The position numbers were made by a program, and so were the translations under genes. From contig JBGVPL010000040.1 of NCBI GenBank assembly GCA_045126975.1, positions 102,153 to 166,152 of the forward strand: a stretch of DNA of 64,000 nt, written 5' to 3'. This DNA comes from Aphodosoma sp045126975 (GTDB lineage: Bacteria > Bacteroidota > Bacteroidia > Bacteroidales > Paludibacteraceae). Under the pieces are notes generated by a model, which was not told where the DNA came from, did no database searches, and saw nothing but the letters and a program-made list of their open reading frames with translations. This document shows, piece by piece, positions 45,301 to 53,258 of the stretch. Numbering within the stretch: position 1 is the stretch's first letter; each line of letters opens with the position of its first letter.

Positions 45301-46348
45301 CACTTGTACCATTCAATCTGAATTTAGCATCACACATTTTTCCATCTACTTCAGTCAATGGTGTGTTTGTTGGAGAATATATCATAATAGTGAGCGTATC
45401 TTTATGCATCGTTCCAAATGCCAAATGGTCAGTTGCTCGTTCCGACAACTCAACGCTTTCGAAAACCAACGCTTCTGGCAATTTGAAACTAAATTGTGCT
45501 CCTACGATAGGCTCCATATTATTCATAGTGATAGGCACTGCCACAATACTATCTGCAATACCTTCTACAGAACTTACATGCAATTCATTTACTGAAAATG
45601 GGTCTGCCACCACGTTAGCCTTTTGCACCCCATTCATCGCATTCGATGTTACTGATATAGTACGACTTATTGCGCCCCAATTCACTGGTGCATATTGCAA
45701 AGTAACACTCTTAGTTCCTCCTATCGCAATAGTAAATTCTGTTTCACTAAACTCAAAGTCTTCATCATCAATAGAGATTGATGATACCGACAATACCGAA
45801 GTACCAACATTTTTCAATGTAACACTGCGTGTATAAGTCGAACGAATTGGAATATGTCCAAAATCTATATCTTTAGTTTGAATCTCTAATTTAGGAGCTA
45901 AAATTGTAACTGTTCCGCTCTTTGCTTCTGCCGAAAGGCTATTTCCTGCCACATCACCCAATACTACCGATGGTGTAAGTGTATAAATTGCAGGCTCGCG
46001 TTTGAGTTTAAGTTTGAAAGAACACAATACCCCTTCATTTCCATTTAACGTACTCAACGACAAACTATAAATATATATACGCAGTTCCTTATTCACTTCT
46101 GCAGCCGAAATCAAATGCCCATTTGAGCGTGCTGAATTCAATGTAGCCGATGCATCTACGTATGTGAGATTTTTATCCAATGGAATTGTAATCTCCACAG
46201 CCGTAATAGCATCGCTATTTGCCAACGACACATCTACCTGCACCTCGTCATTGTATTTTCCCTCTGCCGAAGTTAGTGATATTGTATTTGTTGCATGTAT
46301 GGCAATCGTTATGATTGCCATACAGACAATAGTTAATATTTTTTTCAT
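42302..46348 (-). CDS. T9SS-exported protein with cohesin-like modules and ten InlB-type B-repeats
   Basis: 1348 residues. Signal peptide 1-19; cohesin-like beta-sandwich (about 20-150); ASH/choice-of-anchor-type domain (about 152-250); second cohesin-like module (about 252-382); second ASH-type domain (about 384-485); third cohesin-like module (about 487-615); ten 66-residue repeats of the divergent InlB B-repeat type (616-1275, core EGYHFVKWSDG); T9SS sorting domain (about 1290-1348, YVFDVTGKVTYYG, GVYIVTTDNG). It overlaps the upstream protease gene by 4 bp (ATGA). No enzymatic motif; a surface scaffold or adhesin is likely. Cohesin assignment rests on pattern (alternating strands, VEITIPLDKNLTYVD and VLCSFKLKL blocks). 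Confidence 0.75.
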   Translation of the reverse strand: MKKILTIVCMAIITIAIHATNTISLTSAEGKYNDEVQVDVSLANSDAITAVEITIPLDKNLTYVDASATLNSARSNGHLISAAEVNKELRIYIYSLSLSTLNGNEGVLCSFKLKLKREPAIYTLTPSVVLGDVAGNSLSAEAKSGTVTILAPKLEIQTKDIDFGHIPIRSTYTRSVTLKNVGTSVLSVSSISIDDEDFEFSETEFTIAIGGTKSVTLQYAPVNWGAISRTISVTSNAMNGVQKANVVADPFSVNELHVSSVEGIADSIVAVPITMNNMEPIVGAQFSFKLPEALVFESVELSERATDHLAFGTMHKDTLTIMIYSPTNTPLTEVDGKMCDAKFRLNGTSGYYYLKPLNTVLSNVNSINMVSAVSQGRVQIKSPKITSNASLTIPLTAVTNVATASYSIRNSGQAPLTIERVTFLAEGYRVVDELPLVIEASKTKNITIEYTPTVEGKYSTTMNVYTNDPDNRMKNVEVSGEIYEPNSLSLSGQPTKDGYAVNVAMDNYSDIVAMQFDVHWVEGMTTDASKLKATNRLNGHTTSITKIGNKDYRVVIFSMSNASITGNNGDVMSIEFTGLLSEEYNNTVVTIDNIVLSNANSENKFSSTAVDLLVKFYSVQGLAENGVIVGVGNYNHGTEVILTATPAEGYHFVKWSDGVTEATRTIIITDNVTLSAEFAINVYSIAVSAENGVVTGAGEYEHGTEVTLTATHAEGYHFVKWSDGVTEATRTIIITDNVTLSAEFAINIYTVTLTTKNGVVTGAGEYEHGTEVTLTATHAEGYHFVKWSDGVTEATRTIIVTSDLTLTAEFAINVYSVAVSAENGVITGAGEYEHGTEVTLTATPNEGYHFVKWSDGVTDAIRTIIITDNVTLSTEFAINVYSVAVSAENGIVTGAGEYEHGTEITLTATPAEGYHFVKWSDGVTDATRTIIVTDNITLSAEFAINIYTVTLTTENGIVTGAGEYEHGTEVTLTAIANEGYHFVQWSDGVTEATRTITVTDNVTLSAEFAINVYSVAVSAENGVITGAGEYEHGTEVTLTAIANEGYHFVQWSDGVTEATRTITVTDNITLYAKFAINVYTITLTTKNGVVTGAGEYEHGTEVTLTTIANEGYHFVQWSDGVTEATRTITVTDNITLSAEFAINVYSVAVSAENGVVTGAGEYEHGTEVILTATPNEGYHFIQWSDGVTEATRTIIITDNVTLSAEFAINVYTVTLNAENGTVTGAGEYEHGTEVTLTTIANEGYHFVQWSDGVTDATRVIVVTEDIELVAEFRAISIGTDVDDTQTQKMRVYTKKQTLYVEGIESEYYVFDVTGKVTYYGKLPMITLPCGVYIVTTDNGTEYQKVIIR
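42524..44503 (-). repeat. Tandem array of ten 198-bp coding repeats
   Basis: Exactly 1980 bp. Repeat units come in two N-terminal flavours (SVAVSAENG and TVTLTTKNG) that mostly alternate, and two core flavours: FVKW in units 1-5, FVQW or FIQW in units 6-10. Near-identity of neighbouring units points to recent duplication or gene conversion. Confidence 0.93.
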
Positions 46349-49300
46349 TGGATATACACAATTTTACTTGTTTGCATCAATTTGTCATCGACATACAACG
46401 ACACGAAATATACGCCTGGCTGCATGCCTTCGGCTGGAGTCCATGTGTATGAATATGAACCGAAATCGTTTGCTGTTGTATATACGTCGATTGTGCGACC
46501 TGCCACGTCGGTGAATACCATGCGCACTGCGTGTTCGCCTGATTGACCAATGAGGTATGGCACTATCACTTGCTGGCGGAATGGGTTTGGATATGGTGCT
46601 GACATTTGCATTTGTTCCACTACGCCGAGGTTGGTTGTTGTGCCGTCGATTGGCAATACGTTACGTCCTTGAGTGTCGCTAAGAACTATGCTACTCAATT
46701 CAGCATCACCAATTTCGAGCAATGCATGACGACCTGCAGGAATAGTTTTGCCCGACATAGAGTAAGCCATAAACATTAATTCATAATCATTTATCCAATT
46801 GGTTACCTTTTCAAATCCATCGAGAGCTGCCAATGGTTTGATTTCAGCATCTTTATCAGCAACGAACGAGAATTGTACACCGCCCAATGCTACCGTAGTT
46901 TCCACGTATAAAATACCATTTTCGATATAATAAGTAGCCGTATTGTCAACAGACATAATACCTGCCGACGAAGGATTCAAGATGATGCTGATTGTAGCCA
47001 CCACATCGAGAATATTCACCACGCCATCGACATTTACGTCTGCCGCCTCGAAGATGAATGGTTGTGGATTTTGATTTGTAAGCCATGCCACTTGCGTAAC
47101 CACGTCAGCCACATCCACTGTCATACTACCATTCGCATCACCTTTCGATGCTGTGAGCGGAGTTGCTGCTACTGGATTTGATAAATCGTATGACGAAAGC
47201 GATGTGGTCATCTGTTTGATGAAATAATAATATGTTTTACCTGGCTCAACATCATAATCAATAAATTCAGTTTCTTTTGAATCTATCAAAGAGTTATTAA
47301 TAATTAGAGTATCAAATTTCCAACCTGCTTCGATATAACATTTGCAATTACTATCATAATATCTATTCCATTTGATAGTATCCTCTGTCCAACGATAAAT
47401 ATTATATCCTAATAAATCTTCAAAATCCTCTTCATCAGTCTCCCATGTTAGTTTCACTTTTCCGAGTCCAGCCTCTGCCATAAGTCCTGTGCTCATCGAG
47501 CCTGCTGATGCAACTTGCACGTTGAAACGCATATTCTCTTCTGGAATTTCAAAATGGTCTGTATCTTCTGCGCCATACACATAAATACGATTCAAACCAT
47601 CTGTGGCTGTTTTACCTGTGATGTCGAGATATGCAGTGTAAATAGTACTATCAGCACTCCATGAGCCATCTTCAGCAATAGATACTTGAGTATATGGCGG
47701 ACGCACACCCATCGAAATTGAAGGCGCAACGCTCACATCCATTGGGCGATTGAAATATACCTCAAACTTATGACGTCCAACACCCAATGGAGGCAACAAT
47801 TCAAACTCATCTTGTGCATCATAGCCATTTACAACTACTTTCCAAACTATACCATGAGCTTCTGACGATGGACAAGTAAGACGTTTTGATAGATCATAAT
47901 AACCATAACCATGATTTGTATTTATATCCCATATACCTTCACGAATAATATCTTCACGATTACTTCCCCAATATTGGGAATAATCAATAATTATAGGCGA
48001 ACTAAATTCTACCTTATAATTTACATCATTACCAAAAATATTGTTTTCTAAAAAAATACCATACTGATTAGTATATCCTATGTTTGAATGACCTAATATA
48101 TTATTATTGCAAACATAGAAAGTACCAGGGCTACCACAGGACATAATTCGATAGCTAGTAGGAAATTCATTATTAATAAAGTTTGATTTTAAAATTATTG
48201 TATCTTCTTTATTAGGAAGATTAGAAAAACTAATAAAATTATCAGTTACAATATTATTTACAAAAACAGTATTTTCAATAGTCGGAATTTTTTTATATTC
48301 ATAGTACAAATTAAAAAATTCTTCTTGAGATAATACTGTTCTATTATTTTCAAAAAAACAATAATTAAAAGATCCACCATATAAAATATTAGATTTTTTA
48401 AAAGCTAAATTAATAAATTTACAATAAGTTAAAGTATCTTCGCGAAAGACAAAACTAGAAACAATAGCTTCATTTAAATTTGAACTTGTAAATAAAATTA
48501 TACTATCTAGTTTCCCTTTTGCTATTATATGCCCTCCATCTGCAATAGACAAACCTGTTCCATCTTTAAATTTCAATACTGCACCTGGTTTTAAAGTCAA
48601 AGTTACACCATCTGGCACTGCCAAAGGAGATGTAACAATATAATGAACATTAGGATAAAGAGTTAAATCTTCAGTAATCATACCTCCAATCTCTACCCCA
48701 TTTTCAGCAATAATAACAAAATTATGCTCAAGAGTATATTGTGCATTATCACAAGTAGCCGTGAACAACAATTTAATATGACGACCATCGACACAATTAG
48801 GGTTAACGACAAAACGGATAGGGTTAACGCTACGATTTTTAGCATAACTACTAAGTGGACGACCAAATTCTACTTCTGAATCTAAAATTGTTACAATTTC
48901 AGGATCTTCAAGTTCTCCTAACTCCAAAGTCATTTTGATATTCTCGGCTTGTCCCCACATATTTTTCAACACAGGATAGAACGAAATAGTATCGCCAGAG
49001 TCAGGGCGACCATCGCCATCTCCTCCTACAGAATCGACCATAGCATAGGAAACAAGCGAGAGCTCTGGTTTGCGGTCTTCATCTGTAATATTATATGCCT
49101 CTTTGAAATCTACATTGGCATAACCATTCTGCTTGCGAGTATAAATCAAGTCTCCAAACAGAATCTCTTTACTTAAGTACTCTTTGCGCTCCAAAAGTGC
49201 TGAGATAGCACCTGCCACCAACGGACATGCCATAGATGTACCATTCAAAGATTTATATTGACCTTTAGGATAAGTACTCATTATACCAACACCAGGCGCA

Positions 49301-50535
49301 CGAAGTTCGTAATTATAGAGTTGCTCTTCACCGAACGAACTAAACAAAGGTCCATTGCAATCATAATTACTAAACCCAGCAAGATTACCTTGTGCATTTC
49401 CAGCCTCTACACCTAAAACAAACGTAAATGCTGCAGGAAACATAGGTGCATCCCCCATGCAATGGTGCCCATCCATATCATGACCATCATTCCCTGCTGC
49501 TGCCACAAGTACCATTTTAGCGTATGCCTTAACAAGGGCTTGCTCTTCGGCAATAGAGTGTTGATAACCACCGAAACTCATACTAAGCACATCGGCACCA
49601 TTGGCTGTAGCATAGTCGATACCTTTGATGATTGTTGCCACATCGCCCGTACCGTCGCTTTGCATTACGGCGATTGGCATAATAAGAGCGTCAGGGTTAG
49701 CACCTGCGATACCTATTCCATTATTACCCACAGCGGCAGCGATACCTGCACAGTGAGTACCATGACCATTGAAGTCGCGCACATTGGCTGTTTGATTCAC
49801 AAAATCCCATCCATGAACGTCGTCGGCAAATCCGTTGCCATCATCATCTTGTTCTTCTGCGCCATTTGCCTCAGCCTCGTTAGTCCAAATGTTGGCTTGA
49901 AGGTCAGGGTGTTCGGTATCGACACCTGTATCAAGAATAGCAATCACAGAGCGTTTTGTTGTAACTTTTGGCTTATTCCATAAGTAATGCAAATTAAGAG
50001 CCGACACTCCATGTTGTTGTTTATAAAGTGGCTCTTGTGCATATATATCAGCTGCATTTGTCTCTGTTTGAAGTGCATAAACCACATAGTTAGGTTCGGC
50101 ATATTCCACCTCTGGCAATGCTTTCAATGTCTCAATCGCTTCATGAACCGATTGTATTTTTTCACGATTGAACTTTATACGATAGAGTTTCGACATATCG
50201 GTATCGACCACCTCTGCACCATTAGCCGCACGCATACGACGTTGCGACACCTTGCGCCCTGTGAGAGGCATAAGTTGGTCAACTGTATCTACTCCCAACG
50301 CCTCAAGTGCAGCATCCACTGCCGACACAGCAGAGGTTTGGAAACGACCATTTTTCGCACGCACATTGACACGTGATGTAGGTTTGAACTTCACCAAAAT
50401 CTCACCCTCGCGATAATCACGACGACGAGAATCGACCTTAACAACCTCGTCTTCATTGTTGCGATCTTGCGCAAACACAGGCATTGCCACCATCATGGCA
50501 ACAACCGCCAAAAAGAAAAAAGTAAACTTTTTCAT
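46345..50535 (-). CDS. Subtilisin-like (S8) protease with dockerin and T9SS sorting domain
   Basis: 1396 residues. Signal peptide 1-22; inhibitor-like propeptide (about 44-155, EGEILVKFKP); S8 catalytic domain with Asp202 (LDTGVD), His258 (GHGTH) and Ser434 (NGTSMACP); a long beta-rich region (about 500-890), partly beta-helix-like and A/T-rich; an Fn3-like domain (about 1020-1125); type I-like dockerin (1132-1187) with two Ca-loop repeats GDANGSMTVDVADV and DVNVDGVVNILDVV; a cohesin-like segment (about 1195-1300); T9SS sorting domain starting YPNPF (1315-1396). First gene of a two-gene operon behind leader RNA B. An extracellular protease likely assembled with its cohesin-bearing partner. 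Confidence 0.87.
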   Translation of the reverse strand: MKKFTFFFLAVVAMMVAMPVFAQDRNNEDEVVKVDSRRRDYREGEILVKFKPTSRVNVRAKNGRFQTSAVSAVDAALEALGVDTVDQLMPLTGRKVSQRRMRAANGAEVVDTDMSKLYRIKFNREKIQSVHEAIETLKALPEVEYAEPNYVVYALQTETNAADIYAQEPLYKQQHGVSALNLHYLWNKPKVTTKRSVIAILDTGVDTEHPDLQANIWTNEAEANGAEEQDDDGNGFADDVHGWDFVNQTANVRDFNGHGTHCAGIAAAVGNNGIGIAGANPDALIMPIAVMQSDGTGDVATIIKGIDYATANGADVLSMSFGGYQHSIAEEQALVKAYAKMVLVAAAGNDGHDMDGHHCMGDAPMFPAAFTFVLGVEAGNAQGNLAGFSNYDCNGPLFSSFGEEQLYNYELRAPGVGIMSTYPKGQYKSLNGTSMACPLVAGAISALLERKEYLSKEILFGDLIYTRKQNGYANVDFKEAYNITDEDRKPELSLVSYAMVDSVGGDGDGRPDSGDTISFYPVLKNMWGQAENIKMTLELGELEDPEIVTILDSEVEFGRPLSSYAKNRSVNPIRFVVNPNCVDGRHIKLLFTATCDNAQYTLEHNFVIIAENGVEIGGMITEDLTLYPNVHYIVTSPLAVPDGVTLTLKPGAVLKFKDGTGLSIADGGHIIAKGKLDSIILFTSSNLNEAIVSSFVFREDTLTYCKFINLAFKKSNILYGGSFNYCFFENNRTVLSQEEFFNLYYEYKKIPTIENTVFVNNIVTDNFISFSNLPNKEDTIILKSNFINNEFPTSYRIMSCGSPGTFYVCNNNILGHSNIGYTNQYGIFLENNIFGNDVNYKVEFSSPIIIDYSQYWGSNREDIIREGIWDINTNHGYGYYDLSKRLTCPSSEAHGIVWKVVVNGYDAQDEFELLPPLGVGRHKFEVYFNRPMDVSVAPSISMGVRPPYTQVSIAEDGSWSADSTIYTAYLDITGKTATDGLNRIYVYGAEDTDHFEIPEENMRFNVQVASAGSMSTGLMAEAGLGKVKLTWETDEEDFEDLLGYNIYRWTEDTIKWNRYYDSNCKCYIEAGWKFDTLIINNSLIDSKETEFIDYDVEPGKTYYYFIKQMTTSLSSYDLSNPVAATPLTASKGDANGSMTVDVADVVTQVAWLTNQNPQPFIFEAADVNVDGVVNILDVVATISIILNPSSAGIMSVDNTATYYIENGILYVETTVALGGVQFSFVADKDAEIKPLAALDGFEKVTNWINDYELMFMAYSMSGKTIPAGRHALLEIGDAELSSIVLSDTQGRNVLPIDGTTTNLGVVEQMQMSAPYPNPFRQQVIVPYLIGQSGEHAVRMVFTDVAGRTIDVYTTANDFGSYSYTWTPAEGMQPGVYFVSLYVDDKLMQTSKIVYIQ
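46975..47142 (-). other. Dockerin-encoding segment
   Basis: Two 22-24-residue Ca-loop/helix repeats, each with Asp at positions 1 and 9 of the EF-hand-like loop (D1133 and D1141; D1166 and D1174). Confidence 0.75.
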
Positions 50536-50553
50536 AACTATTTAGTTTTAAAA

Positions 50554-50772
50554 TAAAAAAAGCGAGAACTTAACTTTCTCGCTTGTATCAGGTATTTGGC
50601 GTAACCTCGGTTATACGAATAAGTGAAGTTCACGCTACTATATACGTGAACATTTTTCGACTTATCCTTTCATAACCTTAAATCGCCAAATTTTCGATAC
50701 AAGAAAGAATAAAGCAAAAATGCTTTAACAAACCACCTGAGAACGCTACTCAGTGTGAATTATTTTTTTAGA
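50554..50772 (-). ncRNA. Structured leader RNA, copy B (candidate attenuator/riboswitch)
   Basis: Reverse-strand copy of the element at 33250-33452. P1 is CTGAG/CTCAG with the same TAGCGTT loop; P2 AAAGC/GCTTT; outer helix TTGTATC/GATACAA replaces CTATCTATA/TATAGATAG; TTTGGCG/CGCCAAA, GATAAGT/ACTTATT and GTTCACG/CGTGAAC are kept; GGTTAT/ATAACC replaces GCATGT/ACATGC. It ends in AGCGAGAA/TTCTCGCT plus T7 (50555-50583), only 18-19 nt before the protease ATG. With a promoter upstream and none between terminator and gene, transcription must read through this terminator. Confidence 0.82.
50555..50583 (-). terminator. Intrinsic terminator ending leader RNA B
   Basis: Stem AGCGAGAA/TTCTCGCT, loop AGTTAAG, T-run; identical arms and loop to copy A. 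Confidence 0.87.
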
Positions 50773-50777
50773 TGCCA

Positions 50778-50825
50778 CAAAGTTAAAACAAAAAATCCGA
50801 ATAAACAATAGTTATTCGGATTTTT
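50778..50825 (-). promoter_or_regulatory. Promoter of leader RNA B with an inverted repeat around -33
   Basis: Reverse strand -7 TAACTTTG (50778-50785), -33 TTG (50806-50808), spacer 20. The -33 lies in the loop of a perfect 14-bp inverted repeat (50791-50804 and 50812-50825, core ATCCGAATAA), a candidate operator. The remainder of 50536-50912 is the leader RNA and the promoter of the ATPase gene. Confidence 0.75.
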
Positions 50826-50857
50826 TATTTGCTAACTTAAATAAAGATTAAAAATAT

Positions 50858-50888
50858 TTTGCAGATATAGAAAAAATATATAACTTTG
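50858..50888 (+). promoter_or_regulatory. Promoter of the AAA/DUF4143 gene
   Basis: -33 TTTG (50858-50861), 19-nt spacer, -7 TAACTTTG (50881-50888); this fixes the start at ATG 50913. Confidence 0.75.
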
Positions 50889-50912
50889 CAAATTGAAAAT
50901 AGAATTTACAAT

Positions 50913-52079
50913 ATGCAAGAATTGATATTACGTAAAACAGAACAATTTGTAAGACAGAATCTTACAGTATTTCCTGCTGTGGCAATTTTGGGCTCTCGGC
51001 AGTGTGGAAAATCAACTTTAGTGAAAATGATGTCAGAAAAAATGACAAATTTTCTATATCTTGACCTACAAAATAGAGATGATTTAGTAAAATTAAATGA
51101 ACCAACTTTGTTTTTTCAAAACAATAAAGATAAAATTATTTGTTTTGATGAAATACAACTTTTCCCAGAGTTGTTCTCTTTTTTGCGCTCAGAAATAGAC
51201 AGAGATAGACGCAACGGTAGATTTATACTATTAGGTTCGGCTTCACGTAATATCATTCAACATACTTCTGAGTCCTTGGCAGGAAGAATCGGACTTATAG
51301 ATTTAACTCCATTTGTTATTGATGAAATATGTAATGAGGAAGACTATTCATTATCAAAGTTTTGGCTACGTGGAGGTTACCCGGATAGTTATAATGCTAT
51401 GACAGATGAAACTAGTTGCCTATGGAGAGAAAATTTTATTCGTACATATATTGAACGTGATATTCCTCAATTTGGATTTCAAATTACGGCAATGCAGATG
51501 TTACGCCTATTGATAATGTGCGCTCACAATCAAGGACAAATACTAAATGCCTCAAAACTTGGTGAAGCATTGGGGGTTACTCATCCTACAATAAAAAGTC
51601 ATATCGATATATTAGAGCAAACATACATACTAAGAACTTTACGTCCTTATTTTTCAAATACAAAAAAACGATTAATAAAATCACCTAAAATATATATTCG
51701 AGACTCAGGATTGTTACATCAATTATTACGTATTACTGATTTTAATTCATTGTTAAGTAATCCTATATTTAGCTCATCGTGGGAGGGTCTTGTTGTGGAA
51801 AATGTTTGTTCTTCACTTAGAAATGCTGAATTTTCATTTTATCGTAGTTCGTCTGGTGACGAAATGGATTTAGTAATACAATATGCAAATAAAACTATTG
51901 CTATAGAATGTAAATCATCGACTGCACCACAAGTTACCAAAGGCTTTTGGAATGCTATTGACGAGATAAAACCAGACTATACATATATAGTCGCTCCTAT
52001 TTCAGGGGAATACAATTTAAAAGAAAATATTATCGTATGTGGACTATATGATGTATTGGAAAAATTAAAACAAATATAA
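50913..52079 (+). CDS. AAA_14/DUF4143 ATP-binding protein
   Basis: 388 residues. Walker A GSRQCGKST (about 25-33), Walker B-like IICFDEIQLFPELF (about 78-91), sensor region FILLGSASRN, then a winged-helix-like part (NASKLGEALGVTHPTIKSHIDIL) and a C-terminal DUF4143 with the nuclease-like wording SGDEMDLVI and IAIECKSS, reminiscent of a restriction-endonuclease fold (Asp and Glu-x-Lys). This family is common and variable between strains; its role is unknown. A/T-rich and with looser codon use than housekeeping neighbours, so possibly acquired. Confidence 0.85.
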   Translation: MQELILRKTEQFVRQNLTVFPAVAILGSRQCGKSTLVKMMSEKMTNFLYLDLQNRDDLVKLNEPTLFFQNNKDKIICFDEIQLFPELFSFLRSEIDRDRRNGRFILLGSASRNIIQHTSESLAGRIGLIDLTPFVIDEICNEEDYSLSKFWLRGGYPDSYNAMTDETSCLWRENFIRTYIERDIPQFGFQITAMQMLRLLIMCAHNQGQILNASKLGEALGVTHPTIKSHIDILEQTYILRTLRPYFSNTKKRLIKSPKIYIRDSGLLHQLLRITDFNSLLSNPIFSSSWEGLVVENVCSSLRNAEFSFYRSSSGDEMDLVIQYANKTIAIECKSSTAPQVTKGFWNAIDEIKPDYTYIVAPISGEYNLKENIIVCGLYDVLEKLKQI

Positions 52080-52114
52080 TCATTTGTTTTATTAGAACAT
52101 AAAAACAATAAGAC

Positions 52115-52234
52115 GATGTGTCATAATACCCAAATTGCTGCGTTGTTTTCAATATTAAGCTTCAGTCATGTACTTCTGTACACTCCTTTCAGCTTAAATT
52201 TCAACGCCTTGCACTTTAGGCATTTTGACACATC
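52115..52234. mobile_element. 120-bp palindromic element with GATGTGTCA ends (MITE-like)
   Basis: Terminal inverted repeats GATGTGTCATAAT (52115-52127) and ATTTTGACACATC (52222-52234). Inside are a nested hairpin TTAAGCT/AGCTTAA and GTACttctGTAC, and imperfect GCGTTG/CAACGC arms, so the whole element folds as a cruciform. No coding capacity. I have an impression of similar sequences in other Bacteroidales but cannot verify it. Confidence 0.65.
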
Positions 52235-52237
52235 TAA

Positions 52238-52277
52238 AAGAGGCTGAGCCAAAATTTTCATTTTGATACAGCCTCTT
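52238..52277. terminator. Terminator of the alpha/beta hydrolase gene
   Basis: AAGAGGCTG and CAGCCTCTT with inner CAAAAT/ATTTTG; adjacent to the hydrolase stop on the reverse strand and usable in both directions. Confidence 0.75.
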
Positions 52278-52278
52278 A

Positions 52279-53100
52279 TTATAGATTATCTATAAAATCG
52301 TTTATCAATTTATTTATTATCTCAGGAGCATCTGTATTGGAATTATGGCCCGCCCCCTTAATCCACTCAAGTGGAATACCTGTTTTTTTGTGCCAAGCTT
52401 TATTGTATCGAACGCAGGAGCCAGTCATATCTTTTTCACCACAAATCAACAGCGCAGGGCATTTTATTTTGTATGGTAAATTCATCTCCATTGCCTCGGC
52501 AAGTATTCGCATGCCATGCCCTGATATTCGTGCATACCTCTCTTTATCGCCATCGTATTCCATTATTATATTACGCATCAATCGTCTTCCATATTCTGAT
52601 GTGGCAACTCCATTAGTGCCCTGTTTCAATAACATTTTCCATGGGTAGTATCTATACACAGGCTCCATTCTTTTCAACAACCAAATTTCCGCTGCTGTTA
52701 CATATTCTCTTTGCAGTGGAGCAGAATCGATAGATATAAATCCTTTAAGTTTGTTGGGGAATAATTGAGAATACATCTGACCAACATATCCTCCCATCGA
52801 TTGTCCGACGATAACAGGAGAGTTGATATCTTCCTTTTGAAAAATTTCATCTAACCAAATCGCCTTATCTTTCAAATCGAATGAAAAATCGAATGGCCAA
52901 GATGAAGCATGTGCTGGCGCATCCCATACAAAAATATGGTATTTATCCTCGAAGAATTCAATCTGCTTGTCAAATAGCCTATGGTCAGCTGTCAAGCCCG
53001 GCAGAAAAACCAAAGACATCTGTGACTCTTTCTTCGTGTTCACCCAATAATGAATAGTGCCACAACGAGTTTTGTGTGTTTTTTCTATCATTTGAATCAT
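52279..53100 (-). CDS. Alpha/beta-fold hydrolase
   Basis: 273 residues. Nucleophile elbow GQSMGGYVG (Ser about 93), acid in CGEKDMTG (about 222-229) and His in GAGHNSNTDAPE (about 248-259) complete a triad. Ester, lactone or amide substrates are possible; not resolvable. The region just 5' of the ATG is a REP palindrome whose conserved tail itself contains ATGATT, so the first ATG may be contributed by the repeat and the ATG three codons later (53091) is an alternative start. Confidence 0.85.
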   Translation of the reverse strand: MIQMIEKTHKTRCGTIHYWVNTKKESQMSLVFLPGLTADHRLFDKQIEFFEDKYHIFVWDAPAHASSWPFDFSFDLKDKAIWLDEIFQKEDINSPVIVGQSMGGYVGQMYSQLFPNKLKGFISIDSAPLQREYVTAAEIWLLKRMEPVYRYYPWKMLLKQGTNGVATSEYGRRLMRNIIMEYDGDKERYARISGHGMRILAEAMEMNLPYKIKCPALLICGEKDMTGSCVRYNKAWHKKTGIPLEWIKGAGHNSNTDAPEIINKLINDFIDNL

Positions 53101-53101
53101 G

Positions 53102-53127
53102 CGGACGCTCGAGCCGAGCGTCCCTAC
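53102..53127. repeat. REP palindrome (GGACGCTCG family)
   Basis: Reverse strand GTAGGGACGCTCG, then CGAGCGTCCG. Same family as 63052-63079, 63097-63123 and 63645-63670 around the RAYT gene. Confidence 0.85.
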
Positions 53128-53149
53128 TTGTTATTGGTAGTTAGTAGGT

Positions 53150-53258
53150 AGAGGTTATTGGCTATTAGGTTAAAGGTTAGGGGTTAAAGGTTAGGGGTTA
53201 ATGCCGCATGGCTCTTTCAACTTTCAACTTTCAACTCTCAACTTTCAATTTTCAACTG
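53150..53258. repeat. 7-nt repeat tracts (ggttaaa/ggttagg and ctttcaa) at the exo-endo-phosphatase 3' end
   Basis: ggttaaa/ggttagg alternation (about 53168-53202) and ctttcaa/ctctcaa units (53213-53258). The second encodes the last residues LKIES and the stop of the neighbouring gene. Confidence 0.88.

Noticed and set aside
52238..52277. Reading the GAGGCTG hairpin as the end of the 120-bp element
   Set aside because: It lies outside the GATGTGTCA terminal repeats and is adequately explained as the hydrolase terminator.
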